Shown here one piece after another: positions 34,906 to 45,945 of a stretch of 64,000 bases of DNA. This DNA is from Mauremys mutica (lineage: Eukaryota; Chordata; Testudines; Geoemydidae): contig NC_059075.1 of the NCBI RefSeq assembly GCF_020497125.1, forward strand, positions 36,988,003 to 37,052,002, given 5' to 3'. Every line of letters starts with the position of its first letter. Position 1 is the first letter of the stretch. Both the position numbers and the translations under genes were made by a program. Under the pieces are notes generated by a model, which worked only from the letters and a program-made list of their open reading frames with translations, did not search any database and was not told the origin of the DNA.

Positions 34906-37621
34906 CTCTCGCTTGGCTCATCTAGATAAAGATTTCCATATCACAAAGACACCAACTGTCCTTGCACTGCCAAAAGCTGCCCAACACTAGTAAATTAATC
35001 ACTTACAATTAGAAGAGCAGTTGTTTCTTTAATACAATATATATTTTAAAAGCTACATTATTCACAACACGTTCCCTGAAAGCTCTTGACTGACAGACAA
35101 TAGCCTCTCTGGGGAGACCAAACTGACAGGGCTGGAACCTAAATAATAAAAGTTTAATCATTATCAGCAATGATCATATTTAATAACTGTGATCTCACTG
35201 GGAACAATTTCCAAGAGGAATAATTTTTGCTTCATTACAATATGTGAGTGATGATACTAATAAACTCTCACATGAGGAACTCCAAAACTCCCAGCTTGCT
35301 TTCCCAACCAAGCATTCATTACTGCTCCACAAGACACTGAAGCTGGGAATCCAGCAGGCAAGGATTTGAGTTGTGCTTGCCAGAAATAACTGCTCTCTGT
35401 AATAAAATACATAGTGCAGAAAGTCAGATGATATTCCACGCAACATGGGGATGAGGGAGAAACATAGGAAAGAGAAACAACCAAACCTGACTGTCTGGTG
35501 CTAAATGAAAGTAGATTTTTAGGAAATAAGTTGCCTTTAGACTGAATAACTTCAGACTTTTCCTTTTTTTGAGCTCAGCAGACGTGTGACCGATGTTGCT
35601 TTCTCTCACATCAAACAGAGGAATAAATATATGAGCCCATCCGGTGTGAGATGTAGTTGGAAATTAAAGCCTGCTGTTGTGAGCCTGGAGGGCTGGGAAG
35701 GGAGCCAAGTGGGAACGTCTTGAACCTGAACTTGCTTCGAAGGCTGATTCAGACGTCCTGCTTGGGAGGGCGGAAGCAACTTGTTTTCTCATCTCGTTTC
35801 TATGTAAATTGGGCTCTCTGGAGATGCGACAGCCTTAGACTGTGATCAGATTCAAAAATTATGGTTATTGTGCTTAAAAAAAATAAAAAGGAGATTTCTT
35901 AATGTATCAGTTCTGCCTTTTTTTTTAAGCATTTGGCTTCCTTTCTGCATATTTTTTGTACTCCTTTGTGGAATGTGGATGATTTGAAATACACTGCCAA
36001 AGTATTGTAAATGGGAATGAAATATGTTAGACAAACAACATCTAGCCTGCAGGAATTCATCTGAAATGAAGAAAGTGAAAGGGTTCTTACCTGGTAGCAC
36101 TGTTCTGTTGCTTTTTAGGGGAATATTTAGCTGACCTAGGCTTCCCCAATGATAAAGAAATAACCAGTATTTCGAAAGCACTGCACCTGCAGAAAGAGAA
36201 AATAGGGATGAGTCTCAGCTGCTAAGCTTGGTTTTGGATCTGTATCTACATCCAAACTTGGCCATTATTAGGATCTCAGTCTTTAATTCAGCCCAATATA
36301 GTCTTTGGCCTCACTGCGAACTTCAGATCTGACATGTCCCAAAGGCTGGGGATGTTCAGATCGGGAGTAGAGGCAGACTACTTCATACACTGACCATGTA
36401 GGGCTAAGGGAGGGCCATGTTCTCCTTTCCAAGAGACAAGGGAATGCAGGAGAAGGGCTGGTGGGAGCTGATGCTCAGAGTGAAAATGCTCATCCTCAAT
36501 CCCAAGGGTTAACGGGATAGAATCCTGTGAGTTCTCTTACCAGAAATAAAATAAAACGTAAGAGAAGCAGGCCCCAGGCTCTGGCAGTGTGGTGATTCTT
36601 CCTTGCTCAGATGGCATTAGCGTGTGTACACAATAGGTGGCTTTGTTTGTTTAATGACACAAAGTTACTGCTTGCTGCAGGGTAAAAACATGTCCATGCA
36701 TTCTGCATGCAACATGTGCATCAGCAAAAGCTGCAGCAATATTACAGGAGCGCAGGAGGGCAGTTTAGAGACTGAGGAGACAGCCAAAAAGCCATCAGAC
36801 CTACACCCTTGAAGTCTGTGATCATCCCTCCTCCCCATTTTTATAAAGAGAAACATAAACAAGTCAGAGACAGAAAATATCATGGAGCAGGTTGATGTGT
36901 TCTGCTGAGAATTGGGAAAGAAGGAAAATAGACACCTGAACAGAATCAAGCTGAGAAGTCATCAGCTCCTAGGTGAGAAGAGACTGAGAAGTTAATGTTA
37001 TATTCCTGAGAGAGGCAATGGAACTGTGGGAAAGGCTTTCTTCTGTGAGGAAAGCCCATTGCTGGGAACTTTGTAGTTTATTCATTTTTAAATGATGAAA
37101 TAAGTGCAAAAAACATATCCTTTCTTCGCAGAGCTGGAGAGCCTGGGTAGGGAAGAGGAATCAATGGCTTTTTATCCTCACAATGCTAATGGAAAATACA
37201 GTACTCCTTAGTTATTAACTTGGATACAGCTGTCCAAAGGGCACATGAGAAGCAGAATAGGTTAACTGCAGAGAAAAGAGGACCAAGAGGAGGAGCTGAG
37301 TTTGGGTCCCCAGTTTTGCAGGCTAGAAAGGCCTGGGCCTGAGAGGGGAGCTGTGCTTGGTTGCTGGTGTGAGTGATCAAGCCCGTGTGGCTGATACTCA
37401 GAAAGGCATTGACCAGCACTGGAGGAAGGCACACTCACTGATTGGAGTGAGCATCACTGAGACTTGTCTGGTTTGGCTTCACAGGAAAACAGGACAGTGG
37501 TACAATCATAAGTGTCTCTGAGACCCTCTTCTTCAGAAGCAAAAATGAGCAAGAAAGAAATAGTGCAAGAAAGCAGAGATCTGGGGAAACAACCGAGTAA
37601 AGATAGCAAGGAAGAAGGGAC
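34906..37621. other. No gene or repeat recognised
   Basis: About 2.7 kb with no supportable coding exon or repeat ends; a poly-T run of about ten lies near 35920. Confidence 0.45.
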
Positions 37622-37624
37622 TAA

Positions 37625-37889
37625 GGCTGTGTCTACACTACAGACCTTATAGCGGTACAGCTATACCACTCTAGCTGTGCTGCTGTAAGGCCTCCCATGT
37701 AGCCACTCTTTGTTGGCAGGAAAGAGCTCTCCCACTGACATAATTAAACCACCCCCAATGAACAGCATTAGCTATGTCAACTGTCCACACCAGCACTTTT
37801 GCCAGTGAAACTTGGTTGGGGTGTCTGTTTTTTTCAGACCCCTGACTGACAAAAGTTTTACCAACAAAAGTGGTACTATAGACAAAGCC
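37625..37889. mobile_element. Harbinger-like short element (265 bp)
   Basis: Begins GGCTGTGTCTACACTA and ends in the imperfect inverse (tatagacaaagcc), flanked by taa at 37622-37624 and 37890-37892. A 3-bp TWA duplication is the hallmark of PIF/Harbinger elements. It has no coding capacity. It is closely related in ends and interior (cacaccagcactt, gacaaaagt) to the element at 53543. Confidence 0.75.
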
Positions 37890-37892
37890 TAA

Positions 37893-38110
37893 GGGTTTAG
37901 AGTAGTGAAATAGGTACTAGGACTCCTGGGTTCAATCCCAATACTGCCGCTGACACCCTTTGTGACCTTAGATGAGTCATTTAAGCTCTCCCCTCAGTTT
38001 ATCCATCTGTATAATGGGGAAATTATTATCTACCTTTTGAACCACACAGGGGGGTTGAGACAAGAAATTAATACGTGAATGTTTGTAAAGAGACTTTAGA
38101 GTTTTAGAAT
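37893..38110 (+). repeat. MIR/CORE-SINE copy with tRNA-like head, plus strand
   Basis: Includes a box-B-like gggttcaatccc in the head (near 37929-37940), the core tgtgaccttagatgagtcat, the cagtttatccatctgtataa block and the 3' part ending in a gtaaagagactttagag stretch. It directly abuts the Harbinger-like element on its left. Confidence 0.78.
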
Positions 38111-40027
38111 TATGTCACATAGTGTTTGATTAAAAAACCTTTAAAAGCCTGATAGGCCATAATATGAATGGCACTTTATAATACCTACAGAGAGAGAGGT
38201 GATAACTGATTTCAGTGGCAGTTGAGGTTATTTGTTTATTCTTCATGGTTCCATCAGATGATCCCAGAATAAACCCAAAGCTACTGATTCTGTGAAGGGA
38301 GGGGGTCTGGATTCAAACCTACCCTTGCTGGTTTCAGTTCTGGCTCAGAGCCCAGACTGGAAGGTGCCTATTTTTTGCTTGCTGTTCCTTCAGAGGTGGA
38401 ATCTCATATGAACCATTTTTTTTTTTAGTGGAACACTTCATTGATCAGAGCTGAGTAATGACTTACTAGTTTGTCCCAAAAATAAATACTTATCACTTTA
38501 TGTAAACACTTACATTTTTCAAAGCTCTATACAAGCACTAGCCAATTACCCCAGATTAGATAAAATTAATGGATGAAGGGAATGTAAAATATGTTAAATA
38601 ATATATCCTCAAGGTCATAAAGTACTAGTATGTATTACAGCCTCTCATGAAATCTTGCTGGAAAGATTAATTTCAATTGCTTAGGATAGATTCACTTTCA
38701 CATGAATAGAAAACTGGCAGAAGGGCCATAAACAATGGGCAGTAATACTGCAGATAAACAGCATTGTCTCAAGAAGGGAGGGGGGTGTGAGTCTAGTGGT
38801 TACTGCATTTATTAGTGTTAGGTCTGTGATCATTTAACATCTTCATCAGATGTTGGGAAAATAGCACCAAATATTTGCTGTGAGTATTTGTTTGCATTTT
38901 TAAGTAAACTTGCTTTGACTTTATTCACAGCGTTGTTGGGTTTACTTCTTGCAAATATGCTGGCAAATGAGTTTATTGGCAGGAATCTTCGTGTAAATAG
39001 TGGATTTTAAATGAACATCGCAGAACATTCATAGATGGAATTCATAATCCTGAGCATTCATACTAGAAACCTGACTGTGAGAGTGTTGCTCATTGAATCA
39101 GAAAACAGAAATATATCATCTGATCTTCAATACTAATCAAAATAGCTTGCCAAATAATTTGTTAAACAGTTTTTGTTTGTTTTTTGTTTGTTTTTTAATC
39201 TTTGATCAACTGTACTGCACTCAAATGAACTACAGGTCAGTGCTTATTTTAATAGTGAATAAACTAGAGAAAATACTGTGGCTTCTTTGACCTGCTTAGT
39301 TAGCCAATGTCAGGGGGCTTTGTAGGATTGTTTCCTTAAGGAAGAGAAATGGATGATACAAGTCAGGGATATTCTTTGATGCAATCCTGTTTATTTAAAG
39401 AATATATACAAAGTCCAGTTTCCCTGAACACAGTGGAAATAAACAACAGCAGTTTTTTCCTTCCTCACAATTTCTAAGTACGCCCCTCCAGCCAGTCCTG
39501 TGCCTGTGTCTTTCTGCTCCCTCTCAGGACTATGCTCATAAATATTTCTCTCCCTGTCTGAAGACTTTCTTTTCTAACACACATGCAGTTTGCCAAACTT
39601 CCTCACCTCTGCATTTGACATCAGAAAACTCCTCAGCTTAACTTCTGGTTGGGTTTTGCCATATGGACCATTGCTTGGGAAGTGGCTTCTACTGTTTTCA
39701 GCTATCTCAATAAATAAAGGGGCTTCAATTAATCTTGAAAGAGAGTGCTTTGCACACCCATCAGTTTTAACCAGGTTTGGGATTATCTATAGATCAAAGA
39801 CCCACTTGATGGCAATCATTAACACCTTCCAGCATAATTATATGTTCAAGAATAATTCAGAAATAGCAAAAAAGACAAAAATTAAATAAATGATTCTTTC
39901 CAAATTATTCTCCCAGCTGTCATTTTCACTAGTGATCTAGTAGTTCTTTCCATATATCACAGGGTTTTCTATAATGCCCATCACTGCAGGATTTAAGTGC
40001 TGCACCAAGAGGTAATAGCGCATACAT
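38111..40027. other. No gene recognised
   Basis: AT-rich, with a poly-T run near 38419-38428 and a TTTG-rich patch at about 39175-39196. No coding exon or repeat ends supported. Confidence 0.45.
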
Positions 40028-40143
40028 TTAAGACCAGATTCTACCACCCTTACTCACATGGAGTAGTACCTGACTATGCACACAGTCCCATTGATTTTGA
40101 TGGCCTTCCTCATAGAGTAAGAGTGGCCAAATCTGACCCTCAA
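40028..40143. mobile_element. Palindromic short element, family P
   Basis: Left arm ccagattctaccacccttac and right arm gagtaagagtggccaaatct then gaccct are inverted copies; the hinge reads cccattgattttgatgg. Same layout as 24085 and 58403. Confidence 0.6.
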
Positions 40144-40452
40144 TTTGTAGGTGGTATTCAGACGCAGTCAGTGGAATTCACACTAGCAAGGAATCTGGTG
40201 TTGCAAACAGCAGTCAGACAGCAGTGCAGTACAAAGGAATCTAGAGAGGTCTGACATGAGATTTTTCAGAATTCTGAGATGCAGTCTATGGGGAAGCCAT
40301 CTTTAAGTCATTATTTCACTCTCTCGGTTCTAGACTGGCTGAGGACTGATGCATCCCCTGATGTAAATATGAGCAGTTCTGGGGGTTGTTCCAGTCTACA
40401 GAACTGTAGCCTTTCCCTCGAGGTGTGACTTTTAAGCCTCCTTCCTTTTCTC

Positions 40453-40891
40453 CAGGGCCGGCTCCAGACCCCAGCGCGGCAAGCACGCGCGTGGGGCGGC
40501 CCTTTCCCGGGGGGGCGGCAGGCTGGACCGGTGGACCTGCCGCAGTCATGCCTGCGGGAGGTCCACCGGAGCCCCGGGACGACCGGACCTGCCGCAGGCA
40601 TGACTGTGGAGGGGGCGCTCGTCCCGCGGCTCCAGTGGACCGCCCGCTGGCATGACTGCAGACGGTTCGCTGGTCCCGCGGCTCGGCTGGACCTCCCGCA
40701 GGCATGCCTGCGGCAGCTCAACCGCAGCCGCCGGACCAGCGAACCGCCCGCAGCTGCGGGAGGTCCAGCTGAGCCGCGCGACTAGCGGACCCTCACCAGT
40801 CAAGCCCGCGGGAGGTCCGCTGCTCCCGGGGCTCCCGGGCACCTCCCGCGCCTGACTGCTTGGGGCGGCCAAAAAGGTAGAGCCGCCCCTG
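40453..40891. mobile_element. GC-rich hAT-like element (439 bp)
   Basis: Opens CAGGGCCGGCTCCAGA and closes GTAGAGCCGCCCCTG. An exact 8-bp duplication, cttttctc, lies at 40445-40452 and 40892-40899. The inside is built from several copies of a palindromic module around a ggtggacctgccgcagtcat type half-site and its mirror (for example about 40528-40570). The open frames through it on both strands are compositional shadows, not genes. Same family as 9535, 41000 and 63907. Confidence 0.9.
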
Positions 40892-40999
40892 CTTTTCTCT
40901 CCCAGCTGCTTGCTATTACCAGTATTTGGAGTGGCTTTTCCTCTTTCTTTGCATGAGTTGGGTCCCATCGTGAGGGTGGCCAAAACTCAAGGTCAGGGA

Positions 41000-41239
41000 C
41001 AGGGGCGGCTCTAGGGATTTTGCCTCCCCAAGCACGGCAGGCAGGCTGCCTCCAGCAGTTTGCCTGCGGAGGGTCCGAGGCCGCGGGACCGGCGGACCCT
41101 CCGCAGGCACGCCTGCGGGAGGTTGACCGAAGCTGCGGGACCAGCCTGCCTGCCACCCTCGCGGCGCCGGCAGAGCGCCCCCCCTCTGCTTGCCGCCCCA
41201 AGCACGTGCTTGGCGTGCTGGGGCCTGGAGTTGCCCCTG
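41000..41239. mobile_element. GC-rich hAT-like element (240 bp)
   Basis: Opens CAGGGGCGGCTCTAGGG and closes GGAGTTGCCCCTG. An exact 8-bp duplication, gtcaggga, lies at 40992-40999 and 41240-41247. The interior has the same cctgcgggaggt-type module as the element 109 bp to its left, but the two have different target duplications, so they are two separate insertions. Confidence 0.9.
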
Positions 41240-41247
41240 GTCAGGGA

Positions 41248-42409
41248 GCTCTACCCTAGAAGAGAAGCAATGCCCAGAGACCTGAATAGCTCAACTCGAG
41301 GAGGAGAAAAGCAATAGCACAATGGGGAACAACTGCCTAACAAGAACAAATACAGTCAGGAGATAGAAAGCATGTTGCCCGCACTGCCTTGGAGACAAGA
41401 GTAGAGTGGCTTGAACAGCAAGTGAACTCTGAGTCCAGGAAGTGCTAGGCCAACAGCTACCAGGCAACCAAGGTGGATAAGGTACAAGTCAACCTCTTGT
41501 GTTTTTTTTTTCTGGTGCCTGGTGCCTCCAACCAAGGATACAGATCACTGTGCCATACATAGGGGTGTTGTCCCTTAAGAAAATCAATACAGTTAGCTGG
41601 CAAGGAGCATAAAGCCCAGTATACATGGGACAATAAAGTACATAAACACAAACCCCAGCAAGGGAATGACACACCCAAAATAACAGCCTCACAAAGGGGG
41701 ATCTTATTGGGAGCAGGATCTGGAGAAGGAAAGGTTAAGGTTAAATATTAAGTACTTAACATTAATAAATAACCCAGTCCCTCAGCTCCCAACATTCACA
41801 AGTAATCCCAGCCTCCAGCTCCCTCCCTGGCACCTTCTCAGATGATTGGCAAGCTGAGGTTCGGTTTGGAGATGGAGCGTTGCACTGCTGTTGCATTGGC
41901 TGGCTGAAACAAAAACCTTCCCTTACTTTATTCTTCACCCCTGGGTGGGACACCTCCGTCTTTTGACTCCTACGTGATTCACTGGCTCTCTGATCTGGAA
42001 CCTTGCTGGGGTCTCAGATGGCTCTCAGGTTGGCTCTCTCTGCAGGATGCTGGTCACTGCAGTAACCCTGGAAGTACCTGAGCCATGCAGCTAGATCCCA
42101 CAGCGGTGTAAAAACTGTCTTGTTGGGGAGTAGGCAGCCCAGGCTGGTCATTGGTCCTGTGGACTGCTTGTCCAGATCACCCCTTGCAGAAGCCTCCCTA
42201 TTAGCCTCAGCAGGGGTTTCTAATTCCTTCTGTCCGCACCCCTGATGCCAACCATGCTGAGTAATGAGGTCGGAGGGCTCTGTATCCATTTTAGTTGTAG
42301 TCCTTTTGGCAGGGCCCCTAGATGCTTAGTCTGGTGCTCCAGGAGGAGCTGGCAAATACCAAGTGAGGGTTACAGAAACCTCCTCCACCGGGCTGCCTGT
42401 GACCTGTGT
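41248..42409. other. No gene recognised
   Basis: Moderately GC-rich for the window. The minus-strand frame 42014-42289 (91 codons) has no recognisable domain. I looked for LTR or retroviral signatures and could not support any. Confidence 0.4.
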
Positions 42410-42417
42410 ACCAGCAC

Positions 42418-42540
42418 TAGGGTGACCAGATGTCCTGATTTTATAGTGACAGTCCCATATTTGGGGCTTTTTCTTATATAAGTGCCTATTACCCCCCACA
42501 CTCTGTCCCTATTTTTCATACTTGCTATCTGGGCATCCTA
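42418..42540 (-). mobile_element. Short hAT-like element, second copy of the 697 family
   Basis: Reverse-complemented it aligns along its whole 123 bp with 697-820, sharing gggtaatagg and tatataagaaaaag. Ends are TAGGGTGACCAGA and its decayed inverse. Flanks accagcac (42410-42417) and actagtgc (42541-42548) match at 5 of 8, all differences being transitions, so a decayed target duplication is plausible. Confidence 0.8.
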
Positions 42541-42548
42541 ACTAGTGC

Positions 42549-43918
42549 AGAATCATCATAGTGCTGTGTATTTTGGAGATGACCCTTTCCTGCTTCTGAC
42601 ATGTCCCCCAGTCTTGTCCTCAGCACATCTCTCTGTCGGGATTTTCAAAGGGGACCACGTAGAGTGAGCCCTACACTGCTCCTACACTGAGGTAATTCTC
42701 CAGCATCTCCTTTACTGGCCTGGTATGCCACTGGAGCTGTGCACAGGGGCTGTGGCAACAGTGTGACCAAGGATAGAATTTGTCTTACAAACGCTTAGAT
42801 CCTCTCCCTCACAGACAGCTTCCCACTCACCTTCATAGACATGATCCAGTCGCTTTGGGCTCAATAGGTGATGTTCCCCTGTGGGTTGGATTGGGTTCTA
42901 AATATTTCAATCACTAGCTACAGACTACCCTGCTGACATGCACAATGGCTCAGTTGTTGTTGGGTGTCACTTCTTCCCCTGAAACCCATTATTTGGCTCC
43001 TAGAATTACAAGTAATCTCTATGACTCTTCACAGTTGGCTGGAGGCATCAACTCCAGCTCCTTACCAGATGTGAAGACATGTGGGATACAGGATTCAGCT
43101 CTCATTCATATGCTCATGGTACCAAGATGCCTATGACGTACAATAAGAGGCATGAAACATTGTTCTTTGGTCCTACACAACAGAAGCCTGAACAGTCATT
43201 CAATCTCAGGGTCAGATCTTGTGGTCTTCATTAAGGCAAAATTCCCATTGTCTTCCTGAGTCAAAACTGCAGCATCGGATCCCTGGGTTCAACTTTTACA
43301 TTGCAAATATGTGAGAATTCTGATAGCACCCAGCCAGAGACTTCCTTCTGCCAATTCAACATCAGCTTCCATTTGGAATCACATCAACAAAATGCATTTG
43401 CTGATAAAATTGTATTTTAAATTTTATTTGCTAATGAGAATGCTCTCAGTGTAAAATCCACATTGATTTGTATCTCGGCTACATTGCTTCCCTTTGCTTT
43501 CCAACAAATTTGATTTCTTAAATGGAACCTGGATTTTTATTTCTTTCCACAGTTAAAGTCAGACCTGGCTGAACAATTCATTGCTGAACAATTCATTGCT
43601 AGTCATTTATCTACCAATTGAAGTCCTGTATTCGGATTGCAAATTAGCCACAACACATCAGGATTTTTACTAGTTTGTTTGTTATTTACAGTTGTTTGAC
43701 AAATAGTTCAGATGATCAGATTTGACACTATAGATTATTCATAGCGAGAATTCAGCCAGCTATTTGATATTTAGAATGAAAGCTTTAGACTCCCAGGAAT
43801 GATCCCCTAAGCCCTGGCTTTGCTGCCAGTCTGGAAAGCCTTGAGTCTGGAACAACAGATACTCAGTCCTGATTTTAATTTGTAGTAATGCCCCTATACA
43901 GTCCTCTGCCGGCGTAAA
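42549..43918. other. No gene or repeat recognised
   Basis: Nothing supportable. A local direct duplication, gaacaattcattgct, occurs twice in tandem near 43571-43601. Confidence 0.45.
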
Positions 43919-44235
43919 AGGGGCCTTAGGTCCACACACAAAAAATTTACTGCTTTAACTATACCAGCATAGGTAAAGCAGTACATACCCCCCCACACAC
44001 CCCTAATGTGGATGAGGTTATATTGGTACACAAGTGCTCCTATCAGTACATCTTATTCTCCCCAGAGGAAGAGGAATAAGCTATATCGGCATAAGGTACC
44101 TTCCTACCTACCTGTGTCCACTCAGGTGTTTGTACTGATATAACTATTTGGTAAAAGAATCCCACTCTTAGCTGAAATAATTATACTGGTCTTGTACAAC
44201 TCTCAACAGCAAACTGGGCCTAAGTGTACATGAGA
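43919..44235. mobile_element. Large imperfect palindrome, DNA-element relic
   Basis: Symmetry centres near 44077, where cttattct and gaataag face each other. The outer parts carry mirrored aactatacc/tatactggt type strings. Left edge ccttaggtccacacac is a variant of a Harbinger-like terminus. Right edge is decayed and approximate. Confidence 0.5.
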
Positions 44236-44278
44236 ATCAGACCCTCAGTCTTTCAGTGAATGAAGTGTCCATTCTTAT

Positions 44279-44485
44279 GCCTTGCCTGCTTGAAGGAAAT
44301 TTGCATCAGTGTCATTACATCAGGGCACACACCTCAATGTAAACACATTGCATCAGAGCAATGTAATTGTAACGCTTACCCTGGTGCAGCTTACTTGGCC
44401 ATGTTGCTAGATTAAGCAGCATTGGTATAAGCAAGTCTTATGTAGTTACATTGGTGTGAATTTCCTTCATGTAGACAGGTCCTTA
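44279..44485. mobile_element. Short inverted-repeat element (about 205 bp)
   Basis: The left end contains gcctgcttgaaggaaattt. The right end, reverse-complemented, contains acctgtctacatgaagga then aatt, an imperfect inverted repeat of about 25 bp. No ORF and no readable target duplication. Confidence 0.55.
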
Positions 44486-44689
44486 GCTATGGTAAGAAGG
44501 AGAAAGAACCAGCCAGCCAGCCAACAAAGGCCTTAAAAGATAACGATTTATGCTCCAAAAAGTGGCTCTGTGACAGTTACATCATGGGGATCTATATTCA
44601 CTCTCAGGGTCTCCAGAGAGAAAATCCTCTTGGTTTTCAAGCCAGAAGATTGGTGCTGCTGCAAGCTGAGCCTGGTGGCTGAAAGAAAC

Positions 44690-44930
44690 ACTGGGCCTTT
44701 TCTTCCTCTTACATCAGGAATTAGCAGGAGAAACTTCCAGACAATGAAATCTATTAGGTGTGGAATAATCTTCCAGGGGAAGTGGTGGAAGCTGAATCAC
44801 TTGAACCACTTAGATCTAGACTATACAAAACGGTAATAAATGTATAATAGGGAAGAATTCTGTATTGAGAGAGGGATGGATTATATGACTGAGTAGGTCT
44901 TTTCTGGGTCCTAATTCTATGATCATCACC
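44690..44930 (+). mobile_element. CR1-like 3' fragment, plus strand
   Basis: Includes gggaagtggtggaagctgaa, a gtaataaatgtataataggg block and the end taattctatgatcatc, the 3' untranslated order of an attctatg-tailed CR1. The frame ending at 44836 (RRNFQTMKSIRCGIIFQGKW) is its decayed C-terminal coding part. Confidence 0.65.
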
Positions 44931-45747
44931 ATTAATAAAGATTTCACAGTCTACTATCTGAAAATAGCTAACTATTTTGTTAAGGGTTCACAATACAGAG
45001 AAGAATCTAGTTCCATCTCATAACTACCTGTGGCTTTAAAGTTGCTTTGCCAGAGAAAGGCTACCCACAGGCTTCCCATGTTTGCTAATTATTTGTCATT
45101 GCTTTCCAGACACATGGTGCAGAATCTGAAATCTAGCTATAGCAATCCAGAGCATCGGTCACCTGGCAAAGGTCTAAGGCTCTCACGTGGCTGAAGACAA
45201 GCTGCAAAGTCTGGCGAGGAAAGGAGTGTCTAATGCTGACTTGTCAACTTCCTTGAGGAAGACTGATGGTGCCATTGATAAATCAATAAAGCAAAGGCAG
45301 AAAGAAGTCAATCAGTGATGCTTGTGACAAGAAGGCAGCAGCAAGAATGACATGGCAGGAGTCAATAAGGCAACTAATTATGAGCAAAGTATTATCTCCA
45401 CCAATGAAGGGAGAGACCAATCTACTTCAGAAAACTACAGCTCTCTCAGTAAGAAGGATAGGTGTTTATAGCCGTTCTTTTTGAGAAACTGAAAAGATGT
45501 TTGGGAGGCCTGTGTCTTTGCAGAGAAAATAATTGAAACTGCTAAGCTGGAGATAGGGGTGTTTGAGCTGATGGATATTTTATTTAGCAGATGCCAGACA
45601 GGCATAGTTACCCCCTCCTATACCTTCCTTCTCCCACACAGAAATTGGCTCAAGCATCTGGGATTAGCCAAACTGGAAACACAGTTGGTCCAGAATGCAA
45701 CATCTTCAACAGGAGAGACTGAGAGATTTCCCCGTGAAAATATCCCA
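44931..45747. other. No gene or repeat recognised
   Basis: Nothing supportable. Confidence 0.5.
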
Positions 45748-45905
45748 TAACTCCATGGTTAGACTGCTCACCTGAGAGGGGAAGATCTCTGTTCAAAACA
45801 CATCTCCCCCTCAGATAGAGGGGAGACTTGAACCAGGAGTCTTCCACAACCAGGTGAGTACCCTAACCTCTGGGCTAAAGGTTATAGGGGAAGGCTGCTG
45901 TCTCT
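45748..45905. repeat. Inverted pair of tRNA-like modules (element fragment)
   Basis: Plus strand: box-A-like taactccatgg (45748-45758) and box-B-like tgttcaaaaca (45790-45800), 42 nt apart. Minus strand: box A tagcccagagg (45878-45868) and box B ggttcaagtc (45834-45825), 44 nt apart. The two face each other across a short spacer, exactly as in the element at 26917. No outer inverted ends were found; the CR1 at 45946 begins 40 bp to the right. Confidence 0.55.
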
Positions 45906-45945
45906 TCCCCCCACTGTTTTGTGTGAACTCACCTGAGGGCCCTGA

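Noticed and set aside
39308..39900. Possible minus-strand LTR (tgtcaggggg start, aataaa on the minus strand)
   Set aside because: TATA-like and polyadenylation signals are only about 12 bases apart and no second end or target duplication was found.
40311..41317. Cluster of long overlapping frames on both strands, up to 145 codons
   Set aside because: They coincide with two GC-rich hAT-like elements; few stop codons arise because the DNA is GC-rich and palindromic.
41655..42400. Possible LTR or retroviral segment
   Set aside because: No primer-binding site, polypurine tract, TG...CA ends or viral motif could be supported.
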